DNA of 64,000 nucleotides, taken from assembly GCA_032173965.1 (NCBI GenBank), contig JAVUNC010000019.1:6572501-6636500 (forward strand). Direction: 5' to 3'. How positions within the stretch are numbered: the first letter of the stretch is position 1; each line of letters opens with the position of its first letter. A program made the position numbers and the translations under genes. This document shows positions 51,217-62,100 of the stretch, one piece after another. This stretch comes from Sitta carolinensis. Taxonomy: Eukaryota > Chordata > Aves > Passeriformes > Sittidae. The notes beneath the pieces were generated by a model. It was not told where the DNA came from. It saw only the letters and a program-made list of their open reading frames with translations, and ran no database searches.

Positions 51217-54200
51217 AGAGTCCTTTTCCCTACCCTCCCTATGCTGCTCTTTGCCCTCATTGCCTGAGGTGGAACAAGGTGCTGGAAAATGGGGAATGTG
51301 GGGCTGGATAATGTATATCCAGCAAGTGGGAAGCATTCTTGCTTCCAGAGGGCTCCCTCCTTAGATCTGTTAGGCAAAGAAAGCTGCTTGTATTGCACAC
51401 AGGGGACCTGACTGATTCGATGTCTGTAATAGTGCTGGAAAGAAAAATCCTCAGAGCCCTTCACCATCCTTGCAGTGCAGAAGCTTGGTCTATAACTCTT
51501 GAATGATTTTGTCTGTCTCTGCCATAGGACATAGACCTCCATCAAACTTACATAAATGTCCTTTGTAGAAACTGGTATGATTAACTAATTGACAAAGTGT
51601 CATGTCCCCATCTGTTCTGAGAAAATATGAGGGATTTGAGAGTATTTCCTCTCTGAACTTTTTCTTACCTGAAAGCAGAAATCCTGTTAAAATGTATTAA
51701 GACACAGTAGAACATATCTTCCTGTTCTCCTTTGTCAGTGATTTATGGAGAGACGTGGAGTTTTGTGCTTTGAATAATTGAGTGACAAACTAAACACGGA
51801 AACTGCGTCCACTGAAGCAATGGGTGAGTCAAAAGGTAGCCTACATGATGGGCTGACCTGTTCTTTCATGTCTTCTGTGCAATATTTTGCATTGAGATCT
51901 TCAGAAATTTTCTGTCATTGCTCAATATGCTTTTTTTTCCCCACCTCCTGCTTCTACCACAGTGTTTGATAGGTTAGGACAGGCTCTTGGGGTTACGTAT
52001 GCAAGGCATACATTTACATGCACATAAATACACACATAGGGAGAGATAACAAATATACTATTTATGAGCAGCAGGCATCACTGCCAGTTATCCTTTGCTG
52101 TGAGAACACACCTGGAGAAGGTAGGACATCAAATACCAAGTGCTATAGAGGGATATATAGAGAAGGATTTGACGCTGGCATTTAGCAGTTATCTCTGGCT
52201 ATCACAGAATTAGGATTTTCAAGGGGTTTGAAGGGAGTGCTACTCTGTCACCATGCTAAGATGAAGTTGTCCTCTGAGATCAGGTGGGGGTATTAGTTAC
52301 ACAATTCAGCAGCTGCTGCTGTGCTGTTCTCTGGAGGTGTTGAAGGGAAAGGCAAAAAGTTTGTATCAGCAAACGTGGGAAGGATGGGTGTGATGTAAAG
52401 CAACTAGATGAGCCACATCAGCTGGCCTGCATGCCACAGCTCCAACTCTTCTGCCTGCCAAGTGGTTGGCAGCACAGGCTGGTGTTTTAGCTAACCCAGA
52501 TTTTGTGCACCCTTGTTCTCTCACTTCTGCTGTTTAGAGTTGGTTTGGCTGATACTTGATCACTGAGTACTCTGCAGAGATCAATAATTTCATCTGTCAT
52601 TAGCAGGGGGTGTGGGCAGTCAGAATATTTAATGATTGGGATGCTTATGAATAGGATGTTGTAACCTTGAGTGCTAAAGGTACTAGTTTCTTGAGTAAAT
52701 GGAATTTTCATATTTCCACTGATTTTGATGTAGCTTGGACAATTTCCACAGCAAAGCATATCTATTTTTAAATCTCAATCAGAGTCTTTAAATCTTTGAT
52801 CAGAGAGGTATTACTTGAAGTTTATCCAGGCATTTTTGATACAGACTTTTTGTTAAGATCAGTGGGAGCAGGTTCACTGCTTGACATTGAAAATCTCAGG
52901 ACCAGAAGGTGTTCATCAACTTTTGGGCCAATAATCTAAGCACAGGAAATGCAGAAAAGGTCATCCACTTGTCTCTATGTTCATTTATTTTGTGCAAAAA
53001 CACAGTTCAGTGCTTCTTTTCAGGATATTTCTATTTGCTTTAAAAGCCCACAGGAAGAGCAGGAGTCAGCCTTGAGGGTTTTTTCCTGAAATACAGCATT
53101 CTGTTTAATCAAAGACTAGAGGTTTTACCTTCAAGTGATGTTTTTATACAGTTTGTTTAGAGACTAATAAAGATTAACAAAGCCTAATACACTCACACTG
53201 TCATTTTGACTAATGGCTGTTAATTTCTGTAGCTAATGTTCTGCTGTATTACATGAATGGTTGTAAAAAATGGCCCTGCATCGTTTGTTCTGCTCACCCT
53301 AAAATTTATTATTTTGCATGCAAACATTTACTACTCTGTTCCACACAATCAGGAGCAGCTCCTCATCCCAGATTTGGATTGTCTTTGTTAAATCAGAGAA
53401 GCTGGGCTGAGCTCTGTCATCCCAGGTTTAGCCCTCAAATTGCCCACTGTCCAAGTGTTGCCTGAGGTAAATCCTCTTGTAGAGTGAGTAGGAGACTCTT
53501 AGAGAATTAATTCATGGTCCAGTTACTTTTACAAAAAGTGAAGGATTGTCCATGGATTCTTCAGCTTCTCATTTCAAGACTTATGGATAAGGCATTTAAG
53601 ATCTTGAGAAAGCTTAGGGGAGATCACAGGATGCTAATGCAGTGGAAGGACTTACTTAAATCAGATGGTAAATATGCAAACTAGGGGAATGTGCAAAGAA
53701 TGGAGAATCAAATCCATTTAACCCACTGGCTCATGGCTTCCCTCTAAAGCTTTTAACCTCTGTCTGCTACACTTGGCTGCTTTCCCTTAGAAATTTTAAT
53801 TGCTGGAAGAGACATGCAAAGACCCTTCCACCTGTGGAGGGGGACTGATTCAGTGTGGTGAGTGGAGTACAGGAATACCTTGGCTGGTCATGTACAGCTG
53901 TATCTGGTGCCTGCTCATACACAGGGCTGTGGCCAGGCAGAGGGTTAAACACAAGTGGAACACTGGCTGTCTGAGAAGTGACTGTTCACGACACAGAAAA
54001 TGCTTCATTGCATCTTTTGTTCTAAGATTTCCAGGTAGTTTGGAAAAGAGTTTAAAATAACACAGTCGGGTTCAGCTGGGAGGTTTTCAAAACATACAAA
54101 GTAGCATCATTGACACAACACACACTGTTACAGTCAGGGATGCTGGCTGAATTTCTTGAAAATAAGGCTACATATTCATGTGATTTAAACCTTAAATTTT

Positions 54201-55386
54201 GAATGTATTGTTTTTTTCATACTATCTTTGGGTTTCAAGACCTGTATATAAAATTCAATTATTTTTCAAATAATTGCCAGAGTGAAGTGAGAACTGGTGA
54301 AAAGTTAAAATAATTTTATCTGAACACCCAAAAACCACATCTCAAATATTTGTTCTTCATGTAGCTCAAAGTGTGCCAATTTCTCTCCACTTCTTTCCCT
54401 GGGGAGCAGCAAAATGAGAAATTCTTCTTCATACATGTTTTGTCTGCCTATGTAAAGTGCAGCTGGTCTCCAGGCTGTTATCTTCCTTTGTTTTTCTCTT
54501 AAATCTATCTCTGTCTGATGCTCATGTTTACAGCCAATGGCTGTAAAAAGGGAAGGTTTGGAGGGGAAGACAGCATTTTTCATCTGGACAAAAAGTAAGC
54601 AAGTTGTTAGGCACTTAATTTCTTTTTCAGCTCTGAAATGTCTACCATACAACAGAAAATTGAATTTTCATTTCTAGTGTTATCTTTTGAAGATTTTCTC
54701 TTGGTTGCCCTTGAGAGTCAGGTTTTGTGGATCACTTGTAGAGTGGGTTGATAACAAACGAGGGCTCTGTGTAGTTGAACAGTACAATCTGTGGTTGTTT
54801 GTTTTCTCACAGGGACTGCTGCTGACCTTCAGCTTCGATGGGGTGAAAATCAACTGGTGCCTAACTGAGACCAGCGTCCCCGGGTGCCTGGGGCAGGGAT
54901 TTTGAGTCCCAAAGAGCTTCCTCTGTGGTGGAGCCTTCCAAATACTGTATCATTATGGCATGTGAACCATTTCTTAAACTTTTGTCCTGGTTAATTTGTT
55001 CAGTCCACACTGTCCTGATTGTGATCACCTTGTTAGCACCGAATTTGCCTACTGAGATTGCAGTCATGATTTCTCCCAGCAAGGGGTGGTGCAAATGTTT
55101 AACATAGCTGCTAATATTAAAAAAAAGGCCTAGGACATCACTCTTCGGTGTTTTTAGTGGGGGGATGAGAAACATCTGTCTTGAATGTAACAAGGAAAAA
55201 AATACCTCAGCTTGCAATTTCATGTGTGAATCTGTGGTGTTCATCAAGATGGAATGTGAACTCTTGGGGAAGATCATATCATTCTCCAAAATGAGGCAAA
55301 AAGGGCAAAATAACTATCATAGGAGTGTGAGTTGTGGCTTTCTAAAACCTAATGTATTTCATTTTTTCTGTTAGTCTTTGGGTTAT

Positions 55387-55391
<5 letters not shown>

Positions 55392-55424
<33 letters not shown>
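55392..55424. repeat. 33-nt poly(T) tract upstream of CAPN14
   Basis: An uninterrupted run of 33 T, about 480 bp before the CAPN14 start. It could be a mononucleotide microsatellite or the tail of a minus-strand retrocopy. I see no flanking direct repeats that would settle this. Confidence 0.9.
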
Positions 55425-55429
<5 letters not shown>

Positions 55430-55739
55430 GAAATAACTTCATGCCAGAATGTGATTGAATGAAGACTGTCATTCATGTTGCAACATGTTATGAAAATATC
55501 CTGGAGAGCCTAAAATAGTCCAGAGACAGAGGCATAGAATAGTCATGTGTATGGCTTCAAAGCTCTAGTAAAAGTCAGTGGGGTCACTTGTTTTGATTTC
55601 ACTCAGATCTACAGTGATATTAAAGCCTGAAAATGCAGTGATAAGTGCTCAGTTAGAATTGGGTGAGCCCCCACTTCTCCTGGGAATGTCATTGTTCCTA
55701 CCCACCCCTGCTGACTAAGAAGAAAATTTCAAAAGCCAG

Positions 55740-55905
55740 GATTAAATTTACTTTTTATACTTATTTTAACTATCAGGAATTCTTCTGAAAAGACACACCT
55801 CATCCAAGAAAACCAAGAGTTTCCAGCAGAACTGTGAAGTGTGAGATCCCTCCAGAATCCTCAGCAGAAAAAATAAATTATCCTGGTGTTATTGGAGACA
55901 TCAGC
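55740..55905 (+). promoter_or_regulatory. Candidate CAPN14 proximal promoter / 5' UTR
   Basis: A TATA-like stretch (CTTTTTATAC, 55751-55760) and a TTC-N4-GAA element of the STAT6 type (55780-55789) lie 150-115 bp upstream of the CAPN14 start codon. There is no CpG island, unlike EHD3, which suits an inducible, tissue-restricted gene. The transcription start and any upstream non-coding exon cannot be fixed from sequence. Confidence 0.35.
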
Positions 55906-56136
55906 ATGCCTTTTCTGCTGTGCTTGAAAAAAAAGAAGTCACCTGTGCCTTTAGGCAGGAGCATCTTTCCAAAACACACCCCTCCCATCCAGCAGAACTA
56001 CCAGGCTTTGCTAGAGTCGTGCTTGAAGAACAAACGCTTGTTCACAGACGACACCTTCCCTGCTCACATCAGCTCTATTGGAACAGGGGCACTGCTAAAG
56101 AAACTGCCCCGAAATTTACAGTGGAAGAGGCCACAT
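55906..56136 (+). CDS. CAPN14: CAPN14 coding exon 1
   Basis: 77 codons, phase 0 exit at CCACAT|GTAAGT. It begins [15 protein letters not shown], then carries the calpain N-terminal anchor-helix region and the family signature WKRP. The open frame extends upstream without an ATG (an in-frame GTG at 55834 is not a credible start). Confidence 0.9.
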
Positions 56137-59100
56137 GTAAGTGCCTTTCAGTGAGTACTGTGTGTAAGAGGATGATTACAGATGATAGCCAGCAAATAGT
56201 TTTACTATTGAACAGACTACTCTTAGGTGTTAATTTAGGTGTACTTTCATGTCCTCGGGGATTACATTTATTGCATTAGGTGTCATTTTGGAAGCTGGGG
56301 TACATGGAGTCTCATAATTGCCTTTGAAGCATTTTTTCCCCAAAATCATAACCAGAATTACTCAGTTTATATCCAGTAACATTTGGAGCAGGCAGGGAGA
56401 GGAAGAGAGGAACAGGGAGAGTTGGTTTCCTTGGAGTTCACAGCTACAGTGATCTCACTTGATTCTGTGGTGACAGATAAGATCCTTCTCCCTAGCGTTC
56501 AAGATCATGACCTTTTAGAAGATTTCTGAGTTTCTAGACAGTGCTTAGCCGTGACTCCTCTCTCCCATGGACCTCATACTGTTATGATGCTGGAGGCTGC
56601 TACTTTCCCAGACAGGGCAGGTCCCTTATCCTCATGCTGGGCTGGTTTTTTCCCCCCTGCTTAACTGTTTAGTCTATTGTACTTGGAGTAATCTTTCCCC
56701 AGCTCTCAAGGCTGAGCTTCTATCACAACCAGTGACTGAGCATCAGTCTGTGAGTTGGTTTTAGTTTTGGGGTCTTTGTTTTCTACTTGTGCTCACATTT
56801 CCAAGGCCCTTGCTGGCATTCCAGGTTTAAACTGAACATCACAACAAGGGACACTCAGGTGCAAGGGCTGGTCACAGAGCACATTCTCATAACACAAGGG
56901 TAGATAACAAGTGTGGGAGGCCAGGACAGGGGCCTGGCACACTTTGATAAGGCCTGTTACTAGCAATGCCAGTTCCGCTCTTACTGAGACACTGAGCAGA
57001 ATATTGACAATCAGATCCTCCTGAAAGCAATGGACAGAATTATCTGAGAATTTCAGAATTCCTTTGTCTGTAGGGAGTTCTGCCAGGTAATACCAGATAG
57101 CATCTCCCAGCTAAGTTATTTTCTAGCCGTGATATTTTGTGAGATTTAATCAATTTTCCAGAAAGATCAAGTTTCTGCAAAATATAAAAGGTCAGCATGA
57201 GTCCTGGCCTCTACAGAGTCCTTCAAGTGTCTCTCCACCCCTCAGATACTTGGAATGGACTTGAAACTCCTCTCTCTCTCAGTGGACTATTTACTGCTGT
57301 TGTATGATTGTTGGGGTATCCTGTGTAGGTCCAGGAGTTGGACTGATACTGATGGGTCCCTTCCAACTCACCTTATTCTGTGATTCTGTGATTCTAAAAC
57401 TGCCTTGTGGAGAAGGCTGCTGTTTGTTTTGCATGCCAAATGTTCTGAGCAAAGAATCTCTCAGATCTCTGGGAATGGATGCTGTGCATCCTTCAGTCCC
57501 TGTGCTGCAGAGGAGATGCTGAGATTCTGCCATTCGGCTTGCAGGCTTGTAGCTTGCTGCATCTACGACTGATGGCCTGAAAACTGAACACCCAAACTCA
57601 CCAAGGGCCTGGCTTGGTGTCTAATTACTGTGACTTCCTTCTGAGGGTTTGTTGTTTCTTTGCTACTGCCTGCAGGGGAAACCAACAGTGTGAAACTTAG
57701 CTTGAGCAATTTCTGTGTCATTCGAGTGAAATGTGATTTTGACACTTAGGTTATTAATTTAACCCAGAGGCACTTGTGAAGGGAAAAAAATCACCACATT
57801 ATTTCTCTCTGTACAATTATTTACAGATCTGTTCTTGTCATAGCAACAGGAATTCTGTAGCAGCCATCAGTCTGTAGCCCAATTGTCAGTCAAGCTGTGG
57901 ACATGTCAGCCAGTTGGGCAAAAGTTTGAACAGTTATGCTCTGCCTTCATAACCTCTTTTGGCTGGCACTTGCCAGTGCCAGAGGAGCAGGACTGGCAGG
58001 TTTGAAGGATTGTCTTCTCAGCATGGTGTCCATGGAAAGCCATGGTGATGCATCTGAGCATCAGTGACTTATGCTGGAGACCAAATTCAATGTAGACCAA
58101 GCACAAATGTGTGCCCAGGCAGGTGTCAGGTTTAGCCAGAGCACATAACAATAGATTTATACCTGAGCCAGAACTATGTCTGCTGGGACAAAGGACTCTC
58201 AGTATTTTAAAAGCTTTAACTTTTAAGCTAAATCAGCTCATGTTACTGGCTTAACTATCTCCTTTTTCTTTTTCCTTCTCTTTTCATTTTGTGCTTCCCA
58301 GGCTTTGCATAAAAGTCCCGTGTTTTATGCTGCAAACAGAAAGCAACTTGATCTCTGTCAAGGATTGGTGGGTAAGGAAACGTCTATTTATAAATATCTA
58401 AGTATTCTTACACAAGATAACCAAATTTTGCATCGAAGTTTGAATGTATAAAACTTGGTATGGAAATAGGAGGTATCCATCTCCTCTCAGCATGGTGTGG
58501 ATGAAGTAATCATTTACTGGCATAGGCTCAGTAAATAAGCTGGCAATCTTTGAGGAGGGATTTGAGGCATCAGAGGTGTCTCCACAGCTGAAATCACCAC
58601 TGTGTGTTGTTTCTGCCCTTGCTAATAGGAAGTGATCCTGTGCTCTTACTGGTCTGTGGTGTTGCTGCTTGACAATTGAACAGAGACCACAGAAGGACTT
58701 TATAATTGTACCTAATGCTCAGTGTGAGTGTGTTCTCTTCTCAGCCTTGCTGTTAGAAAAGTAATTTTATGCCTTGATGCCTAAAATAAAAGACTATATT
58801 GCCGTCTGAAAAAGAGGTAGAGGTGGGACTAAATTAGTTTTTAAGTGCTTTATGTCCTTAAAAGCAAAGTTTGCTAAGTACAGTCTTGCATGTGAGATCC
58901 ACTGGAAATTATTTTCTTTTCTGAGAAGCTAATGTTTTCAAAGAAAAATGGAAAAGTTGGTTTGTTATTTTTTTTTTTAAATAGCGTGCCTTTACAGAGA
59001 ATAGAAAAAAACTCTCACAATATCTGTAAAACACAGAATGTTTCCACTGACAGTTATTGCTTGGTAAATTTCTTATTTAACCAAACAGTACCCAAGTGAA

Positions 59101-62100
59101 AAGATCATGAGAGAACAATTATAAACCAATCACGGTTTGGTAATGTAAAGAATATGTCTGGATCATCTAATTTTGTGTGTATGATTTGTTATAATTGTAA
59201 AGACATCAGCACAACAGCTCTTCTGCTGGGATCTTGGTGGTGTTGCTGAACTTGGCTGAGAGCCCTTTTCAGCCAACTGCATGTGTCCGTTTGTCTTGGC
59301 GCAGAGAACTGCTGGTTCCTGGCGGCCCTGGAAGCCCTGACATTCCACCAGGACATCTTGGCTGCAGTTGTGCCACAAAACCAGAGCTTCGAGAGGAAAT
59401 ATGTGGGCATTTTCCACTTCCGGGTACAGCTGCTCCCCCAGATTGCAGGAGATGCTCAGATACCCTCAGCTGTGTTCTGTGTCACACCCTTAGATAATCT
59501 GTCCGTGGTTCCCTTGGGCCAGGGGCAGGTGGCCAGAGGGTATCCCAGTCTGGAGAGGAGCCCATCACCCCTCCCACAAAGTAGTGCAGACAGTGAATCA
59601 ACAGCAAGCCGCTGAGGAAACACCTCTGCTTGGCTGCTCTCTCCGGCTGTGTCCTGCCCATACTTTAGCACAGACAAAACTCTTTTTCAAGAGTGGCAAC
59701 ATTCATCAGGACCTGAGCACATCAGCTCCAATCTTCTACCCCTTTGCCCACCCCTTGGTACAACTCTGCTACCCTGCAGTTAGGAATTCCTTCCCCAGAA
59801 GTCCACCTGTGGACTAATTTCCCTGTTTACTCCTTTTACACCTGATACATGCTTTGTTTTCTCCTCTGCCCGGGTGGGGCTGAGGAGTCAGCTCTGTGGG
59901 TGAGCCAGCACATCCCACTGACCCACAGCAGCTTGTTCTGTGCCCACAGCTAGGCTATCTTGCCTTTCCTGTTGTTTCAAGGGGAGGTCACTTCCAAGGG
60001 AAACATCAGCTCATTCCTTTCCCCTGACAGTTCTGGCACTTCGGGGAATGGATTGACGTGGTGGTTGATGATCTCCTGCCGGTGAATGAGGCGGGGGAGC
60101 TGCTCTTTGTTTCCTCCGTCTATAAGAACGTGTTTTGGGGAGCCCTTCTGGAGAAGGCATATGCTAAGTAAGTGACTCATTTCAAGTTATGCAAATAGTC
60201 TCTCTAAAATATGTTGGTTGGTGCCTACGCAGTTTGTTCTTGTTTATAAATGCAAATCCTAGGCCTTGCTACATTTGGAGTGTAGTAGATGGCTCTCATG
60301 TTTCTATTACTACACATAAAAGCTGCCATTGCAGTAGCTGTTATCAAACCGGCCCTTGAGTTTAAATGCAAGGGTTTAGGTGTGAAAACAGCCCTATTGT
60401 GGGGGTTGTCCTTTGAGTGTTATCACTGTTTGCAGTGTATTGGCTGAGGCTGATGCCTTCCTTGTAAATACCGCAGAGGAGTGGAACACCATAGATAGAC
60501 ATTTCCAAATGTGATTGATTTCCAAAGCCTCCTTTAATGTATTATCAGTGTGAGAAACCTCCATGGATTTTCATTTTGGAGGTCTGCTGGAGTGTTGCAC
60601 TTTATTTTGGCAGATGTTTTTGCTCTCAGGTCCCCAAAGCTGAGACATGTTGCAAGTCATATGGCACGGTGAGAATGGTGGCTTCTCTCCAGGGTGTTTT
60701 GTCTACAGGGCTAGTATCAGTACAAAGAAGAAAGCAGCCAGGGCTAACTGATGGAGTTTGATAATATTTGGCTGAAATAATCTTTGCAGAGCAGGGAAAA
60801 ATACTCTAGTTAACACTGAGAGAAAGATCACACAAAGGTGAGAATGTTCAGTTATTTTTATTTGGTGTTAGTGTTAGAATGAAAAGACAGGGCCAAGTTG
60901 CAGTTGCGACTCAAGTTGCACTGGAGTGATAAAATCATATTGAAGACTGAGCTCGCAAGACAGTGTCTCTCAAGGCACTATATCTTAGATACAGCACAGT
61001 GCCTGGTGATAAATTCAGGCAACATTCTCTAAGGCAGAGTTACCAGATTCGTGATGGGCATGTTCTCATTACAGTGCAGTCAGGGATGACAGCAAGTGAA
61101 GAGTCCCTTTCAGACTATGGTCAATCCTGGAGGCAATTTTGTAGATTCTTCTCTTCCCAAATGCCAAAAATTCTCTTAAAATTAAACATGAGTTGCAGTC
61201 TTCCTTTTGCTTTTTGCACATTCTTTTTTAATGTTTTCATTGGCAACTTGTTCTCAACCTGACATCTGCGATTGTAACCCAAAGAATATATTGATGTCTT
61301 TTTTTGTTAGACTCTATGGCTCCTATGAAGATCTGCAGATTGGGCAAGTTTCAGAAGCCTTGGTGGATTTTACAGGGGGTGTCAATACAAGGATCAAGCT
61401 TGCAGGAGCTCCTCCTGATCTGTGGGATATCTTGACAAGAGCCACCTACAGCAGATCTCTCATAGGCTGTCAGACACACTTAGGGGTGAGACTTGGAGGG
61501 ACCTCAAATGACTTTATAACTAAAAACCTTTCCAGACCCCTTTCCCTCTGCTCAGCTGGTCATTGTGACTCAAAATGTGTCAAAGCTGCTACATCTGGCT
61601 TTCTGTAGAAGTCGTTCTTCATATTAAACTTTGCTCATGGATTGATTCCCTGATGCTCTCATCTCCCTGCTGTTATGATTAGGAGCTGGTTTACCTATTA
61701 AAGAAGTTGTATCAAATAGGGACCTACTGCATTTTCCCATTTTTATTGAATAATTTTTCCATTTTTACAGGTGATGCAGTGAGGTACATACACACATGGA
61801 ATAAAGTTGTAGCTAAGGTAGAGAGGTAGGGTCATTCAGATCATCAATTAAAGTTTTGGCTTCCAAACTTTATGCTACCACCTTAGCTGTTGGGAAACTG
61901 TACTTTTCTGAAAATCAAAACCTAACCTCCTGGACTTCCTTAAGTGACATGGTTTCTAGCTGAAGATCCCCAATTTAGGAAGGGCCATTAACAATCAACC
62001 TTGCAATTCCAAGCATGCTGAAATTTACTTATTTAATTAATTTTCAGTTCTCTATTTGCTTTGAAAGCCATTGCTTTCAGGAGTACAGGTGTCTGGTATT

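Larger units (their letters stand above)
48491..55739. other. EHD3-CAPN14 intergenic region
   Basis: Separates the two divergent genes. It contains the 29-bp duplication, an AC microsatellite and the poly(T) tract. A 195-codon minus-strand open frame (48562-49149) without recognised homology is discussed as a finding. Otherwise no gene was recognised. Confidence 0.65.

Noticed and set aside
55834..55905. Extended N-terminus of CAPN14 from 55834
   Set aside because: The first codon there is GTG. The in-frame ATG at 55906 aligns with the family start and has a purine at -3.
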